A stretch of 64,000 nt of DNA from an uncultured Oscillospiraceae bacterium (GTDB lineage Bacteria; Bacillota; Clostridia; Oscillospirales; Oscillospiraceae): the NCBI GenBank assembly GCA_934589155.1, contig CAKTNP010000003.1, positions 89,542 through 153,541 of the forward strand, in the 5' to 3' direction. Made by a program: the position numbers and the translations under genes. Positions 18,730 to 25,280 of the stretch are shown in pieces. Position 1 is the first letter of the stretch; each line of letters begins with the position of its first letter. A model generated the notes under the pieces. That model was given only the letters and a program-made list of their open reading frames with translations, was not told the origin of the DNA and did not search any database.

Positions 18730-18800
18730 AGAAATAACACGGCCGCATTAAAATGCATGACCTGAAATACCAAGCAATTATCGATATCACACGACGCAAA

Positions 18801-18840
18801 ACGCCCCCTGATGCAAGCTTTTGCTTGCTTCAGGGGGCGT
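18801..18840. terminator. Strong hairpin between glycan operon and pta
   Basis: Arms of 11 bp (ACGCCCCCTGA / TCAGGGGGCGT) and 6 bp (GCAAGC / GCTTGC) around a TTTT loop with one T-T mismatch. On the minus strand four T follow the stem; on the plus strand no U-run follows. It most likely ends transcription of pta and perhaps blocks read-through from the glycan operon. The rest of 18730-18941 holds no gene or recognisable motif. Confidence 0.6.
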
Positions 18841-18941
18841 GCGATATTCCTGGGGGGTTCGAGGTGACTGGTGACTCTTTATGGGGTGAAGCCCAAACCG
18901 TGCGAGGCGAAAGGTCAGACTGAAATAGGCTGTTGGGTGCC

Positions 18942-19940
18942 TTACGCCAGGGCGGCGGTGATGATGGCCATCTTATAGACCTCGTCGGCGTTGCAGCCGC
19001 GGCTCAGGTCGTTGATGGGGGCGTTCAGGCCCTGGAGAATGGGGCCGTAGGCCTCATAGCCGCCCAGCCGCTGGGCGATCTTGTAGCCGATGTTGCCGGC
19101 CTCGATGCAGGGGAAGATGAAGGTGTTGGCGTAACCTGCCACCTTGGAGCCGGGAAACTTCAGCTGGCCCACCACAGGGGACACGGCGGCGTCGAACTGC
19201 ATCTCGCCGTCCAGAGCCAGGTCGGGAGCCATTTCCTTGGCCACCTTGGTGGCCTCCTGACTCAGGGAGACGGTACCGCCCTTGCCGGAGCCCTTGGTGG
19301 AGAAGCTCAGCATGGCGACCTTGGGATCGATGCCGAAGACCTTGGCGGTGTTGGCGGTCTCAATGGCCACCTCGGCCAGCTTCTGGGCGGCGGAGACCAC
19401 CACGTTGCCTTCCTTGTCCACGGTATCCTGGTAGTCGATGTTGATGGCGCAGTCGCCCATGGCCAGCTTCTCATCGCCCCGGACCAGGATGAAGCAGGAG
19501 GACACAAGATGGGCGCCCTTCTTGGTCTTGACCAGCTGCAGGGCGGGCCGCACGGTGTCGGCGGTGGAGTAGGTGGCACCGCCCAGCAAAGCGTCGGCGT
19601 AGCCCATCTTCACCAGCATGGTGCCGAAGTAGTTGCCCTTGGACAGAGCCTTGCGGCAGTCCTCGGCAGTCATCTTGCCCTTGCGGAGCTCCACCATCTT
19701 CTCCACCATGGCGTCCATCTCGGGATAGGTGGCGGGGTCGATGATCTCGATGCCCTCAATATCAAAATTGCCGGCCTTGGCCGCAGCCTTGACCTCTTCC
19801 ACGTTGCCCACCAGAATGGGGGTCAGGAAGCCGCCCTTCTTCAGACGGTCGGTGGCCTCCAGGATCCGGGCGTCGGGACCCTCGGTAAAGACGATCTTCC
19901 GGGGGTTGGCCTTCAGAGTTTCGATCATGGATTCAAACAT
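18942..19940 (-). CDS. pta: Phosphate acetyltransferase
   Basis: 332 residues from the ATG at 19940, which has GGAGG at 19949-19953; an in-frame ATG eight codons earlier overlaps that ribosome site. MFESMIETLKANPRKIVFTEGPD and the C-terminal GIGYKIAQRLGGYEAYGP-like block (written here as NIGYKIAQRLGG, EAYGPILQGL and NDLSRGC) are typical of the short Pta that interconverts acetyl-CoA and acetyl phosphate in acetate fermentation. Length is normal for the single-domain form. No acetate kinase lies next to it. Its codons are strongly biased to C/G third positions, as expected for a highly expressed gene. Convergent with the glycan operon. Confidence 0.96.
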   Translation of the reverse strand: MFESMIETLKANPRKIVFTEGPDARILEATDRLKKGGFLTPILVGNVEEVKAAAKAGNFDIEGIEIIDPATYPEMDAMVEKMVELRKGKMTAEDCRKALSKGNYFGTMLVKMGYADALLGGATYSTADTVRPALQLVKTKKGAHLVSSCFILVRGDEKLAMGDCAINIDYQDTVDKEGNVVVSAAQKLAEVAIETANTAKVFGIDPKVAMLSFSTKGSGKGGTVSLSQEATKVAKEMAPDLALDGEMQFDAAVSPVVGQLKFPGSKVAGYANTFIFPCIEAGNIGYKIAQRLGGYEAYGPILQGLNAPINDLSRGCNADEVYKMAIITAALA

Positions 19941-19987
19941 GGTTATTTCCTCCCAATGGGGCACGGAGCCCCGTATTTTCGCCCTTC

Positions 19988-20016
19988 ATTATACACCGAA
20001 TCGGGTGCAGTCTCAA
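19988..20016 (-). promoter_or_regulatory. Sigma-A promoter of pta
   Basis: On the minus strand TTGAGA (20011-20016) and TATAAT (19988-19993) are spaced by 17 bp, 48 bp ahead of the pta start. Near-consensus. Confidence 0.75.
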
Positions 20017-20056
20017 GGGCCTGGTGTAAAATTTGTAAAAAATCCGGGTTTCCATA

Positions 20057-20088
20057 GAAAAACCCAGCGCCCCCGTGGGGACGCTGGG
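20057..20088 (-). terminator. Terminator of infC-rpmI-rplT operon
   Basis: On the minus strand CCCAGCG...CGCTGGG closes a GC-rich stem followed by TTTTT, nine bases after the rplT stop codon. Confidence 0.85.
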
Positions 20089-20096
20089 ACAATTTC

Positions 20097-20450
20097 TTAC
20101 AGGGCCTTCTTGGCAACCTCCACCAGAGCGGCGAAGGCGGCGGGCTCATGGATGGCCAGCTCGGAGATGGACTTCCGGTTCATCTCGATGCCGGCCTTCT
20201 TCAGACCGTAAATGAAGCGGCTGTAGTTCAGGCCGTAGGGCTTGACAGCGGCGGAAATACGGGTGATCCACAGGCTGCGGAACTGTCTCTTCTTCAGCTT
20301 GCGGCCGGTGTAGGCGTAAACGCCGGACTTGGCCACAGCCTGCTTGGCCATCTTAAAGTGGGTGGACTTGGAACCCCAGTAGGATTTCGCCAGCTTCAGG
20401 GTCTTATTTCTTCTCTTGCGCGTCATCATTGCGCCCTTTACTCTTGCCAT
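20097..20450 (-). CDS. rplT: 50S ribosomal protein L20
   Basis: 117 residues, normal length. The basic N terminus [26 protein letters not shown] (in two parts, [15 protein letters not shown] and [11 protein letters not shown]) and [11 protein letters not shown] identify L20, an early-assembly protein of the large subunit. AGGAGG lies nine bases before the ATG. Third gene of infC-rpmI-rplT. In Bacillus L20 binds its own leader RNA and stops transcription of this operon; the leader here (21241-21380) has the matching terminator. Confidence 0.98.
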   Translation of the reverse strand: MARVKGAMMTRKRRNKTLKLAKSYWGSKSTHFKMAKQAVAKSGVYAYTGRKLKKRQFRSLWITRISAAVKPYGLNYSRFIYGLKKAGIEMNRKSISELAIHEPAAFAALVEVAKKAL

Positions 20451-20471
20451 TGCTATATCCTCCTATGTTCC

Positions 20472-20669
20472 TTATTTGTAAGGGATCATCTTTTTGATGG
20501 CCTCGGTGTTGGTCACGTCAGCGTAAGCGGTGGTGCGCAGACGACGGGTACGCTTGGTGTCCTTCTTGGTGAGGATATGGCTCTTGAAAGCGCGGGCTCT
20601 CTTCACCTTGCCGGATTTGGTCAGGTTGAATCTCTTCTTAGCGCCGCTGTGGGTCTTCAGTTTAGGCAT
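20472..20669 (-). CDS. rpmI: 50S ribosomal protein L35
   Basis: 65 residues, starting at ATG 20669 behind a GGAG site. [20 protein letters not shown] is the near-universal L35 N terminus and the C-terminal MIPYK is also typical. It lies 21 bp ahead of rplT and 37 bp after infC. A longer in-frame extension upstream is not credible because it would overlap infC and has no ribosome site. Confidence 0.98.
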   Translation of the reverse strand: MPKLKTHSGAKKRFNLTKSGKVKRARAFKSHILTKKDTKRTRRLRTTAYADVTNTEAIKKMIPYK

Positions 20670-20706
20670 ATTGCTTCTCCTTCCGTATGGTAAGCCGGTG
20701 GCTTTT

Positions 20707-21225
20707 TTACTTTGCGTTCTTGGGGGACAGATACATCGCCATGAAACGACCATCCAACTTGGGGTTCTTCTCCACGTTGGCCAATTCAGCGCAGCCTGCG
20801 CCGAAGTCCAGCAGCAGCTTTTCACCAATGTTGGTGTGGGCCATTTCACGGCCCCGGAACCGGACGGTGACTTTCACGCGGTTGCCTTCCTTCAGGAATT
20901 TCTGCGCGTTTTTCATCTTGGTGTTGAAGTCGTTGGTGTCGATGCCGGGGGACATGCGGATCTCCTTGATCTCTACCACACGCTGGTTCTTCCGGGCTTC
21001 CTTCTCTTTCTTCTTCTGGTCGAAGCAGAACTTCCGGTAGTCCATGATCTTGCACACAGGGGGGGTGGCGTTGGGGGAGATCTTCACCAGATCCAGATCC
21101 TGTTCCTCCGCCAGGCGCAAAGCCTCCGCAGCGGACATGATGCCAAGCTGGCCGCCCTCCGGGCCGATGACGCGAAGCTCTTTATCCCGAATTTCCTCGT
21201 TGAGCTGATGGTCTAGTTTGCCGAT
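20707..21225 (-). CDS. infC: Translation initiation factor IF-3, apparently with an ATC start codon
   Basis: 172 residues if started at the ATC at 21225-21223. [33 protein letters not shown] and [10 protein letters not shown] are IF-3 hallmarks: the N-terminal domain, linker and C-terminal domain are all present and the length is normal. No ATG, GTG or TTG stands at a usable distance: GGAGG (21234-21238 on the complement) is followed after eight bases by ATC GGC AAA. Non-standard AUU/AUC starts are a known trait of infC, because IF-3 rejects such codons and so limits its own synthesis. The 5' longer frame through the leader is not supported by homology. Confidence 0.93.
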   Translation of the reverse strand: MGKLDHQLNEEIRDKELRVIGPEGGQLGIMSAAEALRLAEEQDLDLVKISPNATPPVCKIMDYRKFCFDQKKKEKEARKNQRVVEIKEIRMSPGIDTNDFNTKMKNAQKFLKEGNRVKVTVRFRGREMAHTNIGEKLLLDFGAGCAELANVEKNPKLDGRFMAMYLSPKNAK

Positions 21226-21240
21226 GGTAAGCACCTCCAA

Positions 21241-21274
21241 TAACAAATAAAAATGCGGATGCCAAGCACCCGCA
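21241..21274 (-). terminator. Attenuator terminator in infC leader (L20-leader type)
   Basis: On the minus strand TGCGGGTGC and GCATCCGCA pair over a TTG loop (one G-U pair) and are followed by TTTTTATTT, immediately before the infC ribosome site. Upstream in the same leader is CCGGA-GTTT-TCCGG. Position and form fit the L20-controlled premature terminator known from Bacillus. Confidence 0.78.
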
Positions 21275-21379
21275 CACACGCACAAAATCACCGGAAAACT
21301 CCGGAAATTCTGAAAATGTTGACCTCTTTGCATAGCGTGAGGTGAGGCAGGTGACTGGCCTTCTTTGTTTTGCCTTGAC

Positions 21380-21408
21380 ATTCTACCATGGTTTTTCCCA
21401 AATGTCAA
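21380..21408 (-). promoter_or_regulatory. Sigma-A promoter of infC-rpmI-rplT
   Basis: TTGACA (21403-21408) and TAGAAT (21380-21385) on the minus strand with 17 bp between them. Predicted RNA start near 21373 gives a ~150-nt leader before infC, room for the attenuator. Confidence 0.85.
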
Positions 21409-21479
21409 CAGCTTTTTCTTTGGATTTTCGGGGAAAACCGGAAGGAACCCAGGCTTTCCCGGCTCTATTCTATGGGGAA

Positions 21480-21516
21480 GGGCGGTAGGATATACAAAAA
21501 GCATATCCTGCCGCCC
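21480..21516 (-). terminator. Stem-loop after aspartokinase gene
   Basis: GGGCGG/CCGCCC and AGGATAT/ATATCCT arms with one C-A mismatch and a loop rich in T, seven bases after the stop. No U-run follows the stem, so it may be a weak or RNA-stabilising terminator. Confidence 0.45.
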
Positions 21517-21522
21517 GGTGCA

Positions 21523-22275
21523 TTATGATAAGGTGTGGGGCAGATTTCGAGGGCCGGCGCAGACGATAGTCCCCGGCCGCTGGGTAAAGCTGGACAGAAC
21601 CTCCAGAGCCAACCCGTGGCGCTGGGCCAGTTCCACGGACCGGTCATGGAGGACCTGGGCCCCCAGGGCGATGAGCCTGCGCATTTTGTCATAGGAGATC
21701 CAGTCGAAGCGCTCCGCGTCGGGGCTTTTCCGGGGATCTTTGTCATAGACCCCGTCCACGTCGGTGTAGATCTGACACAGGTCCGCCTGGAGAAATACCG
21801 CCAGGGCCACCGCCGTGGTATCGGAGCCGCCCCGGCCCAGAGTGGTAATATCTCCTTCGGGGCTCAGACCCTGAAAGCCTGCCGCCACTACCACCCGGCC
21901 CCGGTCCAGCTCCCGACGAATCCGGTCCCCTTCCAGAGCCTGGATCCGAGCATTGCCGTGGACGGCGTCGGTGCGAAGCCCGGCCTGCCAGCCGGTAAGG
22001 GACACGGCGGGACAACCCATGGATTCAATGGTCATGGCCAGCAGCGCGGCAGACATCTGCTCCCCGGCGGAGAGGTAGGCATCCATTTCCCGGGGGCCTA
22101 CCCGGGGATCGATGGCAATGGCCTTGGCGATCATATCGTCGGTCATGGAGCCCTGGGCGGAAACCACGGCCACCACACGGCTCCGTTTGGCGGCCTGGGT
22201 CACGATCCGGGCCGCGGCCCGGAGCCGCTCGGCATCGGCTACGGAGGTGCCTCCGAATTTTTGCACGATCAGCAT
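21523..22275 (-). CDS. Aspartate kinase, catalytic domain only
   Basis: 250 residues. MLIVQKFGGTSVADAERLR, VVVAAGFQG, TTLGRGGSDTTAVALA and the Asp-rich TDVDGVYDKDPR are the full set of aspartokinase catalytic motifs. The protein ends at SSFTQRPGTIV, exactly where the catalytic domain of normal enzymes (~400 residues) passes into two ACT domains; those are absent, and no frameshifted remainder is seen before the stem-loop. It phosphorylates aspartate in the Lys/Thr/Met pathway and may be free of amino-acid feedback control. The neighbour at 22381 is a separate ACT protein, perhaps a partner. Own promoter at 22312-22340. Confidence 0.92.
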   Translation of the reverse strand: MLIVQKFGGTSVADAERLRAAARIVTQAAKRSRVVAVVSAQGSMTDDMIAKAIAIDPRVGPREMDAYLSAGEQMSAALLAMTIESMGCPAVSLTGWQAGLRTDAVHGNARIQALEGDRIRRELDRGRVVVAAGFQGLSPEGDITTLGRGGSDTTAVALAVFLQADLCQIYTDVDGVYDKDPRKSPDAERFDWISYDKMRRLIALGAQVLHDRSVELAQRHGLALEVLSSFTQRPGTIVCAGPRNLPHTLS

Positions 22276-22311
22276 AATTCACCTCCCGGACGGAGGATCC
22301 GTCCTCAGGCC

Positions 22312-22340
22312 ATTCTATGCCGGACCCCATCTTTTGACAA
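22312..22340 (-). promoter_or_regulatory. Sigma-A promoter of aspartokinase gene
   Basis: TTGTCA (22335-22340) and TAGAAT (22312-22317) on the minus strand, spacer 17 bp. The -35 box overlaps the T-run of the preceding terminator, so the gene is an independent unit. Confidence 0.72.
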
Positions 22341-22369
22341 AAAACCGGAGCCGAAACTTCGGCTCCGGT
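22339..22369 (-). terminator. Terminator of ACT-domain gene
   Basis: On the minus strand ACCGGAGCCGAA and TTCGGCTCCGGT pair perfectly over a short loop and run into TTTTTT, twelve bases after the stop. Confidence 0.9.
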
Positions 22370-22380
22370 ATGAGAGGCGG

Positions 22381-22821
22381 TTACCCCGCCAGGACCTCCG
22401 CGCGGACCACGCCTGCGGTGGAGCGGAGCTTCCGCAGCAGCTCCTCCAGAGGCAGCAGCAATTCGCCGGTCTCGGCGGAGACGGTAACGCTGGCACAGCC
22501 GTTGGTGGGAATGGTTTGGTTGATGGTCAGTATATTTGCGCCGCATTGGGCAAAAATGGTTAGTATGGTGGACAGAACGCCGGGCTCATCATGGAGCATC
22601 AGTTGGAAGGTGATGATCCGTCCCGCCATTAGATTCTGAAAAGGCAAAATGGAATCCCGATACTTATAAAAAGCACTGCGGCTGATGCCGGTCCGCCGGG
22701 CGGCGTCATTGACAGTGGCGGCTTCGCCGGTATCCAAAAGGCGCTTGGCTTCCGCCACCTTCAGAAATACCTCCGGCAGGGCAGAGGATTCGATAATATA
22801 GTATTTCGGATTTGCAGCCAT
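22381..22821 (-). CDS. HTH plus ACT domain protein (PheB/UPF0735-like)
   Basis: 146 residues. The N-terminal half has a short helix-turn-helix-like stretch, ATVNDAARRTGISRSAFYKYRD (read in two parts, ATVNDAARRTGI and SRSAFYKYRD); the C-terminal half, from ~68 on (GRIITFQLMLHDEPGVLSTIL), is an ACT domain, a small amino-acid-binding module. This two-part layout is that of PheB-like proteins (UPF0735), often found near homoserine dehydrogenase or aspartokinase genes. A role in sensing an amino acid for the adjacent aspartokinase is plausible but inferred. Monocistronic, with its own promoter and strong terminator. Confidence 0.88.
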   Translation of the reverse strand: MAANPKYYIIESSALPEVFLKVAEAKRLLDTGEAATVNDAARRTGISRSAFYKYRDSILPFQNLMAGRIITFQLMLHDEPGVLSTILTIFAQCGANILTINQTIPTNGCASVTVSAETGELLLPLEELLRKLRSTAGVVRAEVLAG

Positions 22822-22879
22822 GGGTTACCTCCTGAAGGGCCACGTGCGGACAAACGTCCGCCGACAACGGCCTGGAAGT

Positions 22880-22907
22880 ATTGTACCATAAATTCAGCCG
22901 AAAGCAA
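22880..22907 (-). promoter_or_regulatory. Probable promoter of ACT-domain gene
   Basis: On the minus strand TTGCTT (22902-22907) and TACAAT (22880-22885), 16 bp apart. The inverted repeat GGACAAACGTCC-like segment at 22847-22860 lies between it and the gene and could be an operator or leader hairpin. Confidence 0.55.
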
Positions 22908-22933
22908 GGGCTTTCCGGAAAAAAGGAGCAAAA

Positions 22934-24025
22934 ATGCGGAAACAACGGGGAATGAAGCAAATATTGGCTCTGGCCGGGGTGCTGCTGGGGGCCTGGCTGG
23001 GGGTCCGGTACCTGCTGCCGGTGAGCCTGCCCTTCCTCCTGGGATTGGGGGTAGCGGCCCTGGCGGAGCCTGCCGTGGGGCGACTCTCCGGAACGGGGAG
23101 AATCCCCAGAGCCTTGGGGGCGGCTTTGTGCGTCACGGGGATCTATCTTCTGCTGGGCGGGCTGCTATACCTGGCGGCCTTGGGGGCCTATCGGGAACTG
23201 GGCAGTCTATCCCGGAATTTGCCTAAAATGGCGGCATCCCTGGCCCGGCCGCTGGGACGGCTCCGGGATTGGACCTATGCCATGACGGACCGGGCTCCGG
23301 GAGAGCTTAGGCCCATGCTGGAGTCGGCGGCAAGCTCCCTGTTTTCCGGGACCTCTGCACTGGCGGGCCGGGCGGTATCGGGACTGCTGACCTTCCTCAG
23401 CGGCATCTTATCCCAGGTGCCGGACAGCATGCTCTTTCTCGGTACGGCGGTGGTATCCAGCTTTATGATCTCCGCCAAAATGCCGGGCCTACGGTCGGGA
23501 ATCACCGGCAGGATCCCCGACCGGTGGAAGGAGGGGCTGCTGCCGGCTCTGAGGCATCTTCGCGGGGCCCTGGGGGGCTGGCTCCAGGCCCAGGCCAAGC
23601 TCATGGGTCTGACCTTTCTGATTCTCCTGGCGGGGTTCCTGATTCTGCGGGTCCGGTTTGCGCCGCTGTTTGCCTTTCTGGTGGCATTGGTGGACGCCCT
23701 GCCCATGCTGGGTACGGGAACGGTGCTGATTCCCTGGAGTCTGCTACGCTTTCTGGACGGGGATCCGGCTATGGGGGTGGGCCTCCTGGCTCTCTATGGG
23801 ACGGCCCTGACTACCCGGTCCCTGCTGGAACCCCGGCTGGTGGGAAAGCATATGGGCATGGACCCCCTGCTGACCCTCTGCGCCCTGTATGCGGGCTATC
23901 GGCTCTGGGGGGTTCTGGGAATGCTGCTGGCTCCGGCCCTGACCATTACGGCCATGGAACTCTGCCGCCTGGCGGACCCAATGAAAAAAGAATTGCAATC
24001 CCCCGGAAAAGCCGATATGATATAG
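22934..24025 (+). CDS. AI-2E/YtvI-like permease
   Basis: 363 residues, ATG with AAAGGAG nine bases upstream. Seven to eight hydrophobic helices: two at the N terminus (~8-48), one near 63-83, then the ~130-residue soluble segment and four to five C-terminal helices with PMLGTGTVLIPWSLL and ALTTRSLLEPRLVG, the conserved part of the AI-2E family. In Bacillus relatives (YtvI) this is a sporulation-associated membrane protein; transport substrate unknown. Divergent from the ACT gene; 22 bp before the pseudouridine synthase gene, likely co-transcribed. Confidence 0.88.
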   Translation: MRKQRGMKQILALAGVLLGAWLGVRYLLPVSLPFLLGLGVAALAEPAVGRLSGTGRIPRALGAALCVTGIYLLLGGLLYLAALGAYRELGSLSRNLPKMAASLARPLGRLRDWTYAMTDRAPGELRPMLESAASSLFSGTSALAGRAVSGLLTFLSGILSQVPDSMLFLGTAVVSSFMISAKMPGLRSGITGRIPDRWKEGLLPALRHLRGALGGWLQAQAKLMGLTFLILLAGFLILRVRFAPLFAFLVALVDALPMLGTGTVLIPWSLLRFLDGDPAMGVGLLALYGTALTTRSLLEPRLVGKHMGMDPLLTLCALYAGYRLWGVLGMLLAPALTITAMELCRLADPMKKELQSPGKADMI

Positions 24026-24047
24026 TAAAAACGAAAGGGGGGACCCC

Positions 24048-24935
24048 GTGGAACTGCGGCATATTGCGGAGCGGGAGGGAAAGCTGTCCGGCTTTCTGAG
24101 CCGGGAACTGAATATGTCCACAGGGCTCATCAACCGGCTGAAATACCGGGACGGGTTGCTGGTGGACGGGGTCCCGGTCCATACGAATTACCCCGTACGG
24201 CCGGGACAGGAGATCCGGGTTCTCCTGGACGAAGAAACTCCGGAGTACCCTGCCGAGGAAATAGACCTGTCCGTTTTGTATGAAGATGAGGACCTGATTG
24301 CCCTGGATAAGCCCGCCGGGATGCTGATCCACCCCTCCCGGAACCGGGACCGAGGGACCCTGGCCAACGGCCTGGCTTGGTATTACCGGGAAACAGGACA
24401 GAAATGCGCCTTCCATCCCGTGAGCCGGCTGGACCGAGACACCTACGGGGTGGTGCTGCTGGCGAAAAATTCCCACGTACACGCCCTTATGAACGAGGAG
24501 CACCGGCTGGGCCGGATCCAAAAGACCTATCACGCCCTGGTCTATGGGGGGCCGGAGGCAGAGACAGGGCTTATTGACGCCCCCATTGAGCGGCTGCCCC
24601 TGCCCAGCCTCCTGCGGCGGGTAGGGGAGGGGGGAAAACCCTCCCGGACGGAATACCGGGTCCTGGAGCGGCGGCAGGGAGGTGCCCTGTTGGAGCTGCG
24701 GCCCCTGACGGGCCGGACCCACCAGCTCCGGGTCCACTGCAGCTACATGGGCTGGCCCATTCTGGGGGATCCCCAGTACGGCTCCGAGGAGTCCATGGCG
24801 CTGTCCCGGCGGCTGGGGCTCACGAGCCAGGCCCTGTGCGCAAAAAAGCTGCGGTTTTTCCATCCCATGACAGGGGGAGAGCTGGAGCTGACCTCTAAGC
24901 TGGAGGTCCCTAAGGAACTGTTGGATGAACAATGA
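24048..24935 (+). CDS. RluA/RluD-family pseudouridine synthase
   Basis: 295 residues from GTG 24048 with GGGGGGA upstream. An S4-like RNA-binding part (~14-60) precedes the catalytic domain: LIALDKPAGMLIHPS (~84-98), HPVSRLDRDTYGVVL (~125-139) with the catalytic Asp of RLDRDT, and LTGRTHQLRVHC (~222-233). Isomerises uridine in large-subunit rRNA or tRNA; the precise site is not readable. Its stop codon lies inside a convergent terminator. Confidence 0.94.
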   Translation: MELRHIAEREGKLSGFLSRELNMSTGLINRLKYRDGLLVDGVPVHTNYPVRPGQEIRVLLDEETPEYPAEEIDLSVLYEDEDLIALDKPAGMLIHPSRNRDRGTLANGLAWYYRETGQKCAFHPVSRLDRDTYGVVLLAKNSHVHALMNEEHRLGRIQKTYHALVYGGPEAETGLIDAPIERLPLPSLLRRVGEGGKPSRTEYRVLERRQGGALLELRPLTGRTHQLRVHCSYMGWPILGDPQYGSEESMALSRRLGLTSQALCAKKLRFFHPMTGGELELTSKLEVPKELLDEQ

Positions 24936-24966
24936 CCCGGCGGAGAAGAAAGCTCCGCCGGGTCAT
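24931..24966. terminator. Bidirectional terminator
   Basis: AATGACCCGGCGGAG and CTCCGCCGGGTCATT pair perfectly over a 6-nt loop; it covers the RluA-type stop codon and lies 28 bp past the PqqD-like stop on the other strand. Confidence 0.75.
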
Positions 24967-24993
24967 TGTCGTTTGTGCGTAAGAGGGCTTCGA

Positions 24994-25260
24994 TTACAGC
25001 TCCGCCATATGCCGGCTGATCAACAGGTCCAGAAATTCCTGAGCGTCGGCCCGGGCCGTGGCCGGGTCCACCTCATACTCGGCGGCGATCATCTTCGCCA
25101 GGTCCTGGGCGTCCGCCGCTTCGTTCAGATGCTCCCAGATAAAGGCCCCCAGCTCGTTGAGGGTAATGAGTCCGCTGAATTCCCGGGCGGCGGCGCCGGT
25201 GGGCACCAGCAGGGTCTCCCCGGCTATTTTCCGCACGATGTAATTGTCGTTCCGCTTCAT
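24994..25260 (-). CDS. PqqD-like peptide-binding (RRE-fold) protein
   Basis: 88 residues, the usual size for PqqD. YIVRKIAGETLLVPTG, LITLNELGAFIWEHL and the acidic C-terminal helix stretch with EFLDLLISRHM follow the PqqD family pattern: a winged-helix domain that hands a precursor peptide to a modifying enzyme, often a radical SAM protein. Here no radical SAM gene is nearby. It is the last gene of an operon with an LCP ligase and a CapD-type dehydratase (21 bp from the latter), an unusual place. A S26-like peptidase is encoded divergently at 28457. Function in this setting unknown. Confidence 0.87.
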   Translation of the reverse strand: MKRNDNYIVRKIAGETLLVPTGAAAREFSGLITLNELGAFIWEHLNEAADAQDLAKMIAAEYEVDPATARADAQEFLDLLISRHMAEL

Positions 25261-25280
25261 GATGGTTCCTTTCCGGAGCC

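Noticed and set aside
18841-18880. tRNA-like GGTTCGA string
   Set aside because: No acceptor stem, anticodon arm or CCA-proximal pairing around it.
22276-22340. Lysine riboswitch ahead of aspartokinase
   Set aside because: Only 36 bases separate the promoter from the gene, far too short.
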